NCBI GenBank assembly: GCA_046349775.1
Contig: JAXMBS010000022.1
Span: 1-64,000 of the forward strand
Source: JAEUIG01 sp046349775
GTDB taxonomy: Bacteria > Planctomycetota > Planctomycetia > Planctomycetales > Planctomycetaceae
Length of the DNA: 64,000 bases
Direction of reading: 5' to 3'
Part shown: in pieces, positions 45,208-55,327 of the stretch
Layout of the letters: the number at the start of each line of letters is the position of its first letter
Numbering within the stretch: position 1 is the stretch's first letter
Program-made: the position numbers and the translations under genes
The notes under the pieces: model-generated
The model's input: only the letters and a program-made list of their open reading frames with translations
Told to the model about the DNA's origin: nothing
The model's database searches: none

Positions 45208-46895
45208 TCACTCACCGCGACCATCGGCGGCGGGGCCTGCGACGACGGCCGCCTGACTCGTCACGAACGCCTGCAGGTCGGCGGCCAGTTCCGCGCCGGT
45301 CTGATAGCGATCCTCAGGGCGCTTGGCGAGACACTTTTCGACGATGGCCATCAGCGCGGGAGGCATATCCTGAATCGGCTTCATCGGCGCCTCGCAGTGC
45401 ATCCGGTACGTTTCCTGCAAAGTGCCATAGAATGGCGGTCGCCCGGCGAGCACCGAGTACAGCGTGCAGCCGGTACTATAGATATCGCTGCGGGTGTCGA
45501 CCTGCTGGGAGTTCACAAACTGCTCAGGCGATGCACAGGGCGCCGTGCCGATCGCGATCCCCTTGCGCGGCCGTTCGGTCTCTTCGGTCAACGTCGCGAG
45601 CTGCTCTGAGCCGTCGGCGTCCGCGATATACGCCAGCCCCAGGTCGAGCAGCTTCGCCGCACCGCCCGGGGCCAGCAAGATGTTCGACGGCTTGATGTCG
45701 CGATGCACGACGCCATGCACGCGCAGGTGCTCAACTGCCTGTGCCACATGCGCCAGCCAGCGTGCCGCATCGACCGGCGGAATCCGGCCCGTGCGGCGGA
45801 GCCGCTCTCCGAGCGTGTCTCCGGCGACGTGCTCGAAGACCGCGTAGCGTCCCTCCCGATCGGCGTCGAGCACGCGAATGATGTGGGTGGCCGAGACGTG
45901 CGCCGACCATGGCCGCGCAGCAGTCGCCGCCGGCCGAGTTCGTTGACCGCCTCGCCGCCGCTAGCACGACCTTGATCGCCACCAGCGATGCAGCCGCACA
46001 TCGTGGCCCAGATAGACGATGCCCATGCCGCCGCGGGCAAGCCGTTTGACGATCCGGTACCGGTGATGCAGAAGCATGCCCGTGATGGACTTCGCCACTT
46101 TCTCGGGGCGGAACCTGTCGTCACCGGAATCTTGATCTCGACCAGAGATTCCGTCGTCGCGCTTCCGGCGGGAAGTCGTCGGTCTCTGCATCGGGCGGTC
46201 GGCCGTGCTGACGGGGTCCGTCTTCAGCACTCGAAATTGCACGTCCCCAAGCGATACTTCCCGGGCCGTGATGCAGCCATCCTCCCACCAATCGCGTCCG
46301 TCGACGCGCACGCTGCACCGGCCGGAGAGGTCGCGGAGATAGAGCCCTTCGGTAGTGACGAGCAGTGCGGCATGCACGGACTGAATCTTCGGCAGCTTCA
46401 GCTGAATCTTGCAGGGGCTTTGCGGCCGATCAGGTCAGCGAACGTCGCAATCGGTAGACGGTTTCACGCCGGACAGAAACTCCAGTTGCCAGTCGCAGCC
46501 GCACGGTCGGCCGGCAGCAGTTCGCGATGCAGAACCGGTTGGGGGCCCTCGACCGCTGCGACGCTCGATTTCGGCGATGGTCGATACGGCCCGACAAAGA
46601 CGTCGAACCGGGAGCAGCCACCCGTATGCGGCCGCGATGCCCATCCGCGTGCCGGAGCGCGACTCCCGAGATCGACGCAAAAACGGGCCTCGTCCTGCGC
46701 CGCACCAGCAGCGCATGTCGCCGGCTGACTTCAATGTCCTCCAGTCGCAGGTCGCACCGTGCGGCACGACCGATCGCGACCAGGGGATGCTTCGCGCGGG
46801 ATCCTGGATCAGGACGCTTTCGGGGCCTTCGAGCCGCACTGAGACTGGGGCTCGATCGTTCACCGATACACGCTCAACGCCGCTGTGTTTGGCAT
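45208..46895 (-). pseudogene. Ser/Thr protein kinase with two N-terminal FHA domains, frameshifted
   Basis: Reading 3' to 5' on the plus strand, the N-terminal frames give VRLEGPESVLIQDP, then an FHA core (DIEVSRRHALLV; SRSGTRMG). A second FHA-like domain follows: LPKIQSVHAALLVTTEGLYLRDLSG and then VSLGDVQFRVL. Next is a Hanks-type kinase: HHRYRIVKRLARGGMGIVYLG (glycine loop), a VAIKV-type Lys strand, VHRDIKPSNILL, LLDLGLA in place of DFG, and SPEQFVNSQQVDTRSDIYSTG. No membrane segment follows. FHA domains bind phosphothreonine, so the protein may read its own or another kinase's mark. About six frame changes lie at 45.87-46.9 kb; the C-lobe is clean. Confidence 0.78.
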
Positions 46896-47115
46896 GGCCC
46901 GCAACTCCCAGCGCAGGCCGTCCGGCCATCATCGGTCAGCTCGTCGGCGTGCCAGCGCCCGCCGCGACGCCGAACCTGACCCGAAATGAGTGACGCGAAC
47001 GTGGACGTGGCAGGGAACGTTCAGCAACGGTCGCAGACTGCCGGCCGCCGGAGCTGAACACGTACATAGCTTGCCAGAATCGAGCGCACCGCACAAGTCG
47101 GCCTGTGACCGATCA

Positions 47116-48352
47116 TCAACGCAGCTCGTTCAGACGCTCGCGGGCCAGTTCCGCCCAGGGACCGCGGTCTTCATAACTCAGATAACGCCGCCAATAAGGC
47201 GCGGCTTCCGCGACGCGGCCCAGTTCGGCCAAAGTCTCGGCCTTCTGAAAGTGGGCATCGGGGTAAATTTCGGTGCGCTTCTTCGCGATGTCGAAGGCGT
47301 CGAGGGCAGATTCCGGCTCCCGAGCTCGCGGTGCAGGCAGCCGATCTGGGTCCAGGCCTCCAGGTACTGTCGATCGTTTTCCAGCGGCGTAGTACCGCTC
47401 CAGTGCCCCCGCCACGTTGTCCTGTCGATACAGGCAGTCCGCCAGGTGAAAATGCGCTTCCGCGTTGTGCGGGTCCTGCATCAGTCCGAGCCGCAGCATC
47501 GCCGCCGCCTCACCGAACTCGCCGTCCGGCAACGGCGGCAGCCTTCGACAAACCAGTCGCAGTCGCCGTCCGGCCTCGAACCCTGATCGTCACGACGCAA
47601 CAGCCGAATGGACATCGGCGGATCGACGGCGGCCGGCACAGGCTCCGACTCGGTCGGCGGCGGCGGCGGTTCGAAATCCAACATTCGCTGACCGGTGCCC
47701 GGCGACAGCAGGCCGTACGCATCGCGAACGACGACATGCGCGTTACGGGCCAGGATCTCAAGCTGCTCCAGCGGCCGCTGGTCGCCGCGCAGCACGGCGG
47801 GCAATTGCGACAGGCTCTCTTCGATCTCGCGCCGCGGGACGCCGGCCGCCAGAGCTGGCTCAGCCGCCGCGCACTGGTCACTTCCTGAAAGTCGAAATAT
47901 GGCAGCCGATACACCCGCTTGACGGGTCGGATCAGCCCGGCCCGTTCCCAGCCGCGGATCACGTGCACGGACACGTCGAGCAACTGGCTGAGCATCGCGG
48001 GCGTATGCAGCCGGCGGATTTCGTCGCGCCGCTCCGTCAAACCGAGCAGGAGCAGCCAGTCGGACTCATTGACGACGCGCAATTCGGCGCCGGCGTCGCG
48101 CCAGCGCTGCGCCAGTTGCAACTTCACCGAGATGTGGCCGTCGTCGTCCAGCGGCCAGCCTTCCTCACCGATGACGAGCATCGTCGTCTGGCGGCTGACG
48201 TGCTCGGTCGCCATGCCGCCATGCCGCTCGACAAGTTCTGCCGCCTGCGCGTGCGTCATGGACGCCAACGTGCCGGTGAACGCGACACGTTCGCCGGCGA
48301 GTGCCGGAGAGCTGGCGAGCATCGGTTCGGAGGTCGTGGCAAGCGGGGCCAT
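47116..48352 (-). pseudogene. BRCT - MerR-type HTH - TPR protein, two frameshifts
   Basis: The ATG at 48352 opens an N-terminal BRCT domain like that of NAD-dependent ligases (GERVAFTGTLASMTHAQAAELV, then TTMLVIGEEGWPL). Next is a MerR-like helix-turn-helix (TPAMLSQLLDVSVHVIRGWERAGLIRP). A frame change near 47850 moves into LSQLPAVLRGDQRPLEQLEI, which continues to a proline-rich linker. Another near 47530 leads into TPR repeats (DPHNAEAHFHLADCLYRQDNVAGALERYYAA; YPDAHFQKAETLAELGRVAEAAPYW). Total about 410 residues. The domain set suggests a DNA-binding regulator that recognises a phosphorylated or DNA-end partner. A double-FHA kinase gene lies just downstream on the same strand. Confidence 0.75.
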
Positions 48353-48402
48353 GGCAGTAGTTGACTCGCCGGAATCCGCGCGGTCAATTGAGCGGCGGTG
48401 CG

Positions 48403-49164
48403 TCAGGGAAGCCGCCGGGCCAGGTAGACCTGCGTCACATATCGCAGGGCGACCTCGCCGGCGGCATCGGCATACTGTTGATGCAGGCGGACCAGCGTAT
48501 TTCGCAATGTTTCGAACCGCTCGCCAGTCTTGGGGACGTACGACGCGCTCGTCGCCCGACCGATGAGCCCGGCGAGGTCGACTCGCTGCTCATTCGGAGT
48601 CTCGAAGTACGTCGCCGGCGTGAACTGGCCGTCACGGTCCATAATTCCAGGATCGTACTCGCGCATTTCGATCGCACTCTCCCCGTCGACGTCAGCGATC
48701 GCCTGCCGATAGCCGGCCGTGAGCGGGTCGCGGCTGTCGCGTTTGTTCCACATCAGTGCCAGCCGGCCGCCGGGCCTGAGGATGCGGTGAAACTCCGCCA
48801 GTGCTTCGGACTGGCGGAACCAGTGAAACGCCTGCGCGCACAGGACGAGGTCGACCGAGCCGGCATCGAGTCCCGTCGCTTCCGCCGTGCCCGTTTGCCA
48901 GGCGACGCGCGGATGTGGTTCCGCTCCGAGCTGCATTTCGACGTTCGGCTCGACGGCAATCACTCGGACACCGCGTTCGGCCAGCAGCCGTGCGGAAATT
49001 CCGGTCCCCGCCCCGACGTCCGCCGCCGTCAGCCGCTCAGCAGCCACCAAGCCGTCAAGAATTGTGTCGATGGCCGCCGCCGGATAGCTCGGCCGGTAGC
49101 GGACATAATCGGCGACGCGGTCGGAGAACCGCGTCGTGGGGTTCAGGTCAGAGAGTTCGGACAT
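48403..49164 (-). CDS. Class I SAM-dependent methyltransferase
   Basis: The product has 253 residues from ATG 49164; a GTG nine codons upstream is also possible. Motif I is ADVGAGTGISARLL, then VIAVEPNVEM, GTAEATGLDAGSVDLVLCAQAFHWF (motif with acidic residue) and FHRILRPGGRLALMWNKRD. These place it in the Methyltransf_11-type family close to the trans-aconitate/SmtA group. The substrate is unknown. Intact frame. It is divergent from glyA. Confidence 0.88.
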   Translation of the reverse strand: MSELSDLNPTTRFSDRVADYVRYRPSYPAAAIDTILDGLVAAERLTAADVGAGTGISARLLAERGVRVIAVEPNVEMQLGAEPHPRVAWQTGTAEATGLDAGSVDLVLCAQAFHWFRQSEALAEFHRILRPGGRLALMWNKRDSRDPLTAGYRQAIADVDGESAIEMREYDPGIMDRDGQFTPATYFETPNEQRVDLAGLIGRATSASYVPKTGERFETLRNTLVRLHQQYADAAGEVALRYVTQVYLARRLP

Positions 49165-49248
49165 TACGTGCTTTGGCCGGTTGGCGTTCACTTCTCGTCA
49201 CCACTATAACACAGGCTTCCAGCTTTCCGCAGAAAGACGATTCGACCA

Positions 49249-50514
49249 ATGACTGCGCGCGCCACTCCTGATCATTCTCCCCTCGCCCAGACCGATCCCG
49301 ATGTCTTCTCCGCTGTTCAAGCGGAACAGTGTCGCCAGACGGATGGGCTCGAGCTGATCGCGTCCGAAAACTACACCAGCGCCGCCGTCCTGCAGGCCGC
49401 CGGGACGGTGCTCACCAACAAGTACGCCGAAGGGTACCCTGGCCGGCGTTACTACGGCGGCTGCGAGCACGTCGACGTCGTGGAGACGCTGGCCCGCGAC
49501 CGGGCGAAGCAGCTCTTCGGCGCGCAGCATGCCAATGTCCAGCCGCACGCCGGCTCGCAGGCGAACATGGCCGCCTATATGGCGGTCCTCAAGCCCGGGG
49601 ACGCGATCCTGGCGATGGACCTGGCGCACGGCGGTCACTTGACGCATGGGATGCATCTCAACTTCAGCGGCCAGTTGTACAAAGTCACCCACTACGGCGT
49701 GCGCGAGTCGGATCATCGCATCGACTTCGACCGCGTCGCCGCCTTGGCGAAGGAGCACCGGCCGAAGCTGATCGTGGCCGGCGCCAGCGCGTATCCGCGC
49801 GAGATCGATCACCCGAAGTTCGCCGAGATTGCCCGCAACATCGGCGCGAAGCTGATGGTCGACATGGCCCACTACTCGGGGCTTGTCGCTGGCGGAATCC
49901 ACAACAATCCCGTTGAAGTCGCCGACTTCGTGACGTCGACGACGCACAAAACGCTTCGCGGTCCGCGGTCCGGCATTGTCTTGTGCCGCGAAGAGTATGC
50001 AAAAGATCTCGACAAGACAGTCTTCCCCGGACTCCAGGGGGGGCCGCTGATGCACATCATCGCCGCCAAGGCGGTCTGCTTTAAGGAAGCACTGCAACCG
50101 TCGTTTCGCACGTACGCACAACAGATTGTCGCCAACGCCAAGACCTTGGCCGACACGCTGATGTCCGGCGGCGTCCGGCTCGCCAGCGGAGGAACGGACA
50201 ATCACCTGATGCTGTGCGATATGACCTCGATCGGCCTGTCGGGAAAGATTGCCGAGCAGGCGCTGGACCGCGCCGGCATCACGGTCAACAAGAACATGAT
50301 TCCGTTCGATCAGCGGAAGCCGCTGGACCCGTCGGGAATTCGCATCGGCACCGCTGCGCTCACCACGCGCGGGATGAAGCAGAGCGAGATGCAGAAGGTC
50401 GGCGCGTGGATCCTGCGCGTACTGCGATCGCCGGACGATGCCGGCGTGGGCGACACCGTGCGCCGCGAGATCGCGGAGTTCGCCCGCGCGTTCCCGGTGC
50501 CGGGAATCGGGTGA
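49249..50514 (+). CDS. glyA: Serine hydroxymethyltransferase
   Basis: The 421-residue protein matches SHMT throughout: GLELIASENYTS, the NKYAEGYPGRRYYGGCEHVDVVE block, HAGSQANMAAYMA, LAHGGHLTHG, VDMAHYSGLVAGG, the PLP-Lys motif TSTTHKTLRGPRSG, and GIRIGTAALTTRGM near the C-terminus. It interconverts serine and glycine with tetrahydrofolate and supplies one-carbon units in the cytoplasm. The frame is intact. The alkaline phosphatase gene starts 69 bp downstream. Confidence 0.96.
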   Translation: MTARATPDHSPLAQTDPDVFSAVQAEQCRQTDGLELIASENYTSAAVLQAAGTVLTNKYAEGYPGRRYYGGCEHVDVVETLARDRAKQLFGAQHANVQPHAGSQANMAAYMAVLKPGDAILAMDLAHGGHLTHGMHLNFSGQLYKVTHYGVRESDHRIDFDRVAALAKEHRPKLIVAGASAYPREIDHPKFAEIARNIGAKLMVDMAHYSGLVAGGIHNNPVEVADFVTSTTHKTLRGPRSGIVLCREEYAKDLDKTVFPGLQGGPLMHIIAAKAVCFKEALQPSFRTYAQQIVANAKTLADTLMSGGVRLASGGTDNHLMLCDMTSIGLSGKIAEQALDRAGITVNKNMIPFDQRKPLDPSGIRIGTAALTTRGMKQSEMQKVGAWILRVLRSPDDAGVGDTVRREIAEFARAFPVPGIG

Positions 50515-50583
50515 ACGCACCGGACGGACTGGATACGATGGGATCCGTCACCGGGTCCACGCTTTTTCAAGTGGTCGCATACT

Positions 50584-52257
50584 ATGCTCCGATACTGCAC
50601 ACTCCCTCTGATGGCACTCGTTGCGGTGACTGCGTCCCGCGCTGCCGATCCCATCCGCGACGTCCAGAACGACGCCATTGACGCGAACAAATCCGACGTC
50701 GCCCACTGGGGGCTCGACCCCAGCAACTACACCCAGTGGACCACCCACTCGCTGCGGTTGATCCCCGTCTACACCTTCGGCACGGCCGGCGGCGGAGCGG
50801 GAGTCGATCTGAATTCCTACATCGGCGCGAACAGTCCCTACCGGACGGAAGCCGGCGTGCGGCGGCTGTATGGTCACCTCCCGACTCACACCGTGAACCC
50901 CCAGGCCGAGTACGGCGACCAGTGCTCGGTGGCCGACTTGCAGCGGGCCGCAGCCAAAGCCGGAAAGAAACACATTTTCCTCGTCATCTTCGACGGCATG
51001 GACTGGCAGACGACGCAGGCGGCGGCGATCTACCAGTCGGGGCGCGTCTACGCCGATGGCCGCGGCTGCGGCTTGCACTTCCTGGATTACTCGGCCAACG
51101 GGACGACGCAGTACGGCTATGTCGTAACCTCTCCCGCGAATGACGGCACGAATGAAGACGTCAACACACAGACGGTTGCGAACCCCGGCGGCACGCGGCC
51201 GGGGGGGTACAACGCCGCCAAAGGGGGATCGACCCCCTGGGACCCGGGCAGCGATCTTGCGTACCGACAGGGGCGAGCGGCCGACGGCTCGCCAGGCGAG
51301 CATCCGTATCCCGATTCCGCCAACACGGCGACGGCGCTGACGACCGGCCAGAAATCGTACAATGGCGCGATCAATGTCGATCCGAACGGAAGTCAGATCA
51401 GCACCGTCGCGCAGGAACTGCAGACGCGAGGCTGGGCCATCGGCGTCGTCACCAGCGTGCCGATCAGCCATGCCACGCCGGCGGCCGCCTATGCTCACAA
51501 CGTTGGACGCGATGATTACCAGGATCTGACCCGCGATCTCGTCGGTCTGCCTTCAATCGCGCATCCGAAACAGCCGCTGGCGGGCGTGGATGTCCTGATC
51601 GGTGGCGGCTTTGGCGATGAGCGGAAAGAAGCGAAAGGGCAGGGGACCAACTTCGTCCCCGGAAACGTGTGGATCACGACCGATGACTTCGCGAAGATCG
51701 ACGCAGCGCATGGCGGTCGATACGTCCCCGCCCTGCGGACCGCCGGCGCCGACGGAGGTGACCTGTTGCAGCGCGCGGCAGAACACGCCGCCTCCGAACA
51801 CAAGCGGCTGTTCGGATTCTTCGGGAACGGCAAGTTTGGCGGACATCTGCCGTTTCGCACGGCCGACGGCGATTACGTCCCTGCGAAGGGGAAGCGCGGC
51901 GCCGAGGCGTACGAGCCGGCCGACTTGAAGGAGAATCCCACGTTGGCCCAGATGACGACCGCCGCGCTCACTGTCCTCCAGGCGAATTCCAAAGGGACCT
52001 GGCTGATGGTCGAAGCGGGAGACGTCGACTGGGCCAATCACGACGACAACCTCGACAACTCGATCGGCGCGGTGATCAGCGGTGATTTGGCGATTCAGGC
52101 GATCACTGACTGGGTCGAGAAACACAGCAACTGGCAGGAGTCCGTGCTCATCGTGACGGCCGACCACGGGCATGACCTGAATCTCGACCAGCCGGAAGTG
52201 ATCGCGGCGGCGGGAAGAGAGAGGCCACAGGTCGGACGCCAGACTTCAGCAAAGTAA
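50584..52257 (+). CDS. Alkaline phosphatase (PhoA-type), exported
   Basis: A signal peptide (ending ASRAADP) precedes a 557-residue enzyme. The metal and catalytic residues of the alkaline phosphatase superfamily are present: HIFLVIFDGMDW (Asp ligand), YPDSANTATALTTG (nucleophile Ser), WLMVEAGDVDWANHDDN (Glu, Asp and His ligands), and LIVTADHGHD (Asp-His). The last Zn-ligand His found in E. coli PhoA near the C-terminus has no obvious counterpart in the final 40 residues. It releases phosphate from monoesters outside the cytoplasm. No Pho-box was identified upstream. Confidence 0.9.
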   Translation: MLRYCTLPLMALVAVTASRAADPIRDVQNDAIDANKSDVAHWGLDPSNYTQWTTHSLRLIPVYTFGTAGGGAGVDLNSYIGANSPYRTEAGVRRLYGHLPTHTVNPQAEYGDQCSVADLQRAAAKAGKKHIFLVIFDGMDWQTTQAAAIYQSGRVYADGRGCGLHFLDYSANGTTQYGYVVTSPANDGTNEDVNTQTVANPGGTRPGGYNAAKGGSTPWDPGSDLAYRQGRAADGSPGEHPYPDSANTATALTTGQKSYNGAINVDPNGSQISTVAQELQTRGWAIGVVTSVPISHATPAAAYAHNVGRDDYQDLTRDLVGLPSIAHPKQPLAGVDVLIGGGFGDERKEAKGQGTNFVPGNVWITTDDFAKIDAAHGGRYVPALRTAGADGGDLLQRAAEHAASEHKRLFGFFGNGKFGGHLPFRTADGDYVPAKGKRGAEAYEPADLKENPTLAQMTTAALTVLQANSKGTWLMVEAGDVDWANHDDNLDNSIGAVISGDLAIQAITDWVEKHSNWQESVLIVTADHGHDLNLDQPEVIAAAGRERPQVGRQTSAK

Positions 52258-52286
52258 CCAATCGCACGCTTGCGGTTTCACCCGCC

Positions 52287-52868
52287 ATGCTGTTCCGGCA
52301 AGCCACGCTGAAGGAGATTGCGGCCGGTCGTGTGACGCGCGCATTCCGCCGCTGGAAGCGGGCGACCGTCAAAGCCGGTGGGACGCTGAAAACGCGGGCC
52401 GGACTGCTCGGGATCGACTCTGTCAAAGTGATCCGCGAGTCGACGATTACCGACGCGGCGGCGAAACAGGCCGGATTCGCGACGCGCGCCGAGGTGCTGG
52501 CTGAATTGGCCGGCCGCGAAGGGGATCTCTACGAAATCCGGTTTCGTCGGCTTGGGGAGGACCCGCGGATTGCCCTGCGTCAGAATGCACGCCTGAACAA
52601 GGATGATCTGGCCGGATTGCAGACGCGGCTCGCGCGGCTCGACGCCCACAGCGCACGCGGGCCTTGGACAATGCAGGTCTTGCGTCTGATCGAGCAACAC
52701 CCGCAGCGGCGGGCCGTCGAGCTGGCGCAGCTTATGGGCTACGACAAGCCGTCGTTCAAGATCAACGTCCGCAAGCTGAAGAACCTGGGGCTGACGGAGA
52801 GCCTCGAGATCGGGTACCGGCTGTCGCCGCGCGGCCGGGCGTTTCTGCGAGTGGCGGGGGACTCATAA
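52287..52868 (+). CDS. ASCH-like domain plus winged helix protein
   Basis: The 193-residue product begins MLFRQATLKEIAAGRVTRAFRRW, a pattern of ASCH/PUA-like domains (FRxxxLxxIxxGxKTxxxR), and continues DLYEIRFRRLGEDPRIALR, the closing strand. The C-terminal third (LIEQHPQRRAVELAQLMGYDKPSFKINVRKLKNLGLTESL) is a winged helix. ASCH domains bind modified nucleotides or RNA. A role in RNA or DNA binding is inferred. It is convergent with the nitrilase-family gene, overlapping by 6 bp. Confidence 0.75.
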   Translation: MLFRQATLKEIAAGRVTRAFRRWKRATVKAGGTLKTRAGLLGIDSVKVIRESTITDAAAKQAGFATRAEVLAELAGREGDLYEIRFRRLGEDPRIALRQNARLNKDDLAGLQTRLARLDAHSARGPWTMQVLRLIEQHPQRRAVELAQLMGYDKPSFKINVRKLKNLGLTESLEIGYRLSPRGRAFLRVAGDS

Positions 52869-53603
52869 CGGGATCTGCGTTCCAAGCCACGCGTCCCGAT
52901 TGCGCGTGGCAATGATCAGGGAATTCTCGACGCCCGCAGCCTCCGCGAGCAATTCACCGTCAGGAGACCAAACTGCGCTCCTGCCGACAGAAATATCGGT
53001 GCCTTCAGATTCGGCATGATTCGCCATCACGACGAGCATTCGAAAGCGGGATGCACAGGCTGCCAGTCTGGGCGCGTCGGTCGAATACCATTCCGAGTTC
53101 ATGAATACTCCCACTGCATAGATCGTGCAGCCGTTAGCAGCATACGAGCCTGGATGGGAAGTGTTCGACGCGTCCGCACAAATCGCTACGCCGACCTTCT
53201 CTCGGCCGGTAGCGACAACGAGCGGCTGTCGGCCGGGTGCGAAATAGGCTGGCTCGACGCCACCCAAATGCATCTTGGCATAGGTGTGAATCGGTCCGTC
53301 GCCAGAAAACACGATGGCCCCAAGGGCAGGCAGCGTCCCCTCCGTTCGCAGCGATGCACCAACGATCACAGTCATCCCGTGAACTGTCGCCAGACGTGCC
53401 AGTGAAGACAGACGTTCATCGGTTTTGGTGAGGGCCAGATCGGCGGCCAGGTCGAGTTCGTAACCAATGAGCGACAACTCCGGAAAGACGAGAACCGTAA
53501 CTCCGTGCTCGGCGGCCACTTTGATTGCAGCGGCGTGCGTCTGAACGTTTCGTGCGAGATTGCCACGAACGGACGCCACCTGGGCGGCTGCGATCTTGAA
53601 CAT
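52863..53603 (-). CDS. Carbon-nitrogen hydrolase (nitrilase superfamily)
   Basis: From ATG 53603 the product has 246 residues. The catalytic triad is visible: Glu in LVFPELSLIGYE, Lys in YAKMHL, and Cys in VGVAICADASNT. Family end motifs include SAVWSPDGELLAEAAG. Members hydrolyse nitriles, omega-amides or carbamoyl compounds; the exact substrate cannot be inferred. Intact frame. It follows larE on the same strand with a 30-bp gap, so larE and this gene may share a transcript. Confidence 0.88.
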   Translation of the reverse strand: MFKIAAAQVASVRGNLARNVQTHAAAIKVAAEHGVTVLVFPELSLIGYELDLAADLALTKTDERLSSLARLATVHGMTVIVGASLRTEGTLPALGAIVFSGDGPIHTYAKMHLGGVEPAYFAPGRQPLVVATGREKVGVAICADASNTSHPGSYAANGCTIYAVGVFMNSEWYSTDAPRLAACASRFRMLVVMANHAESEGTDISVGRSAVWSPDGELLAEAAGVENSLIIATRNRDAWLGTQIPL

Positions 53604-53633
53604 GGTCACCGCATTCCGCGAAACGAATCGTCC

Positions 53634-54488
53634 TTAACTCTCGATCGACCTTTCCACCCGCAACTCCACCAGCGGCAGCGCCGCGTTGAGGCTCCCTGAA
53701 CGGAATCCTTCCAGGTCGAGCGTGACGTAACGAAAGCCAAGGTCGCTCAGTTTGGCGACGATGGCTGCGCGCCGTTTGGGGTCGACCAGCGCCGGCAGTG
53801 CCCGCAGTGGCACTTCGATCCGCGCCAATTCGTTCGCTTCGACGCGGACGCGCAGCTCACGCTCACCGAGTGTCTCGCGCAGGTAGCGTTCGGCGGCGTC
53901 GATGCGGGCGACGCGCTCCGGCGTGGCTTCGACGCCGTACGCGATCCGGCTCGACAGGCAGGGGCTGGCCGGCTTGTCCCAGACCGGGAGGTTCCACTCC
54001 TGGGCCAGCGCGCGGACGTCCGACTTCGTGAAGCCGGCTTCGATCAGCGGACTGCGGACACGGTGCTCGTCGGCCGCCTGCATGCCAGGGCGATAGTCGC
54101 CGCGATCGTCGACGTTCGCGCCGTTGACGACGACGTCGACGTTGAGCTGATCGACGATCTGGCCCAGCCGGGAGTACAGCTCCGTCTTGCAGTGATAGCA
54201 GCGGTCGCCCGCGTTTTGCCGGTATCCAGGGCGTTCAAACTCGTCGGTGCCGATGACAACGTGCCGGATGCCGATCAGTGTCGCCAGCTCCTTCGCTTCC
54301 TCAATTTCACCGTGGGCCAGACTGGGACTCACGGCCGTCACGGCGACGGCCGCGTCCCCTAAGGCAAGTTGCGCGGCCTTGGCGACGACGGTGCTGTCGA
54401 CTCCGGCCGAAAATGCGACGGCGACCCGCCCGCAGGAGCGGAGCAGGTCCAGAAGCCGGTCGCGTTTCTCGGACAATTCGGGCGTCAT
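53634..54488 (-). CDS. larE: ATP-dependent sacrificial sulfur transferase LarE
   Basis: The 284-residue protein has the PP-loop ATP motif VAVAFSAGVDSTVVAK, NAGDRCYHCKTELY with its metal/sulfur-type cysteines, VVNGANVDDRGDYRPGM, and the conserved KPASPCLSSRIAYG, whose Cys is the sacrificial sulfur donor in Lactobacillus LarE. It acts in making the nickel-pincer nucleotide cofactor of lactate racemase-type enzymes. larB, larC and larA are not in this window. Its ATG overlaps the stop of the upstream ImmA-like gene by 4 bp (ATGA). Confidence 0.92.
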   Translation of the reverse strand: MTPELSEKRDRLLDLLRSCGRVAVAFSAGVDSTVVAKAAQLALGDAAVAVTAVSPSLAHGEIEEAKELATLIGIRHVVIGTDEFERPGYRQNAGDRCYHCKTELYSRLGQIVDQLNVDVVVNGANVDDRGDYRPGMQAADEHRVRSPLIEAGFTKSDVRALAQEWNLPVWDKPASPCLSSRIAYGVEATPERVARIDAAERYLRETLGERELRVRVEANELARIEVPLRALPALVDPKRRAAIVAKLSDLGFRYVTLDLEGFRSGSLNAALPLVELRVERSIES

Positions 54489-55276
54489 GACGATGACTCA
54501 CTCCGCGAGCGACACTCGCACGCGCAGTCATCATCGTACGCCGACTGCGTCCCTTCAAGACCGTCCGTGGCCGTGGTCCGCAACAGTTCGCGCGGCCAGC
54601 CCGGTTCGTGGACCGGCCACCCCTGGACGCGAATCCCCTGTCCCTCCGCGGCGGCGGGGCCACCGGTATCGTGGACCCGGCGCCAGATCCTCCGCTCCAG
54701 GGGCAACAGAGGCGGCGCAGACAACTCCCCGTTTCCGCGCCGGCGCGTGAGTTTCCCGTGATCGAAGACACTGGCCAGCGATAACACCGGGAGCTTGAGG
54801 AGATTCATCAGGATCAGTTCGTGGCTGGCGGTCGAGTAGATCGCCTTCAGACGCAAGACGTCGCCGTCCAGCAGTTCGGCATCCCGCACGAACCATTCGT
54901 CCGGCAGCAGCAGTCCGGACGCCAGCGCATTGGCGACCTGTTCGCGACGCTGCGGCGGGAGTTCGCGGGGATCGATGCCAACTCGCTCAAAAACCCGCTG
55001 GGCGACCGCTTCGCCGATCTCATGGGCCAGCGTCCATTGCTCGCGCTCGGGACGGTCCTCCGGCCGTACGAGGATCGCCATGCGCCCGCCAATACGCTTC
55101 AGTCGTCCCCGACCTTGCTGGACGGCGTCGAAGGCGACGCGCAACCCCAGCACACGCGCGACCGACCAGGCATTCACCGGAGGCTCGGTCATGCCGCATT
55201 CTGCGAGCAGTTCGCGCGCAACGGTGCTGCACGCCCCCTGCCAGACTCCCACGTTTTCTCGTTCTGCGATCGTCAT
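54485..55276 (-). CDS. ImmA/IrrE-like protein with altered zinc motif
   Basis: The ATG at 55276 follows a G-rich GAGGGGG. The 263-residue product has the ImmA/IrrE layout: ARELLAECGMTEPPVNAWSVARVLGLRVAF, then MAILVRPEDRPEREQWTLAHEIGEAVAQ, then NALASGLLLPDEWF. The zinc motif reads HEIGE, where the usual family pattern is HExGH; the third-position His is replaced by Glu. Related proteases cleave phage-type repressors or DdrO. The C-terminal 80 residues resemble no known domain. It is coupled to larE by a 4-bp overlap, an odd pairing. An upstream extension to 55891 is rejected. Confidence 0.78.
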   Translation of the reverse strand: MTIAERENVGVWQGACSTVARELLAECGMTEPPVNAWSVARVLGLRVAFDAVQQGRGRLKRIGGRMAILVRPEDRPEREQWTLAHEIGEAVAQRVFERVGIDPRELPPQRREQVANALASGLLLPDEWFVRDAELLDGDVLRLKAIYSTASHELILMNLLKLPVLSLASVFDHGKLTRRRGNGELSAPPLLPLERRIWRRVHDTGGPAAAEGQGIRVQGWPVHEPGWPRELLRTTATDGLEGTQSAYDDDCACECRSRSESSS

Positions 55277-55327
55277 GAACGCCCCCTCTTCCTGCCGAAA
55301 GATCCTCACTCCGCACAGAACATGTTC

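Noticed and set aside
49204..50520. Minus-strand frame of 438 codons opposite glyA
   Set aside because: glyA matches SHMT end to end; the opposite frame is a shadow.
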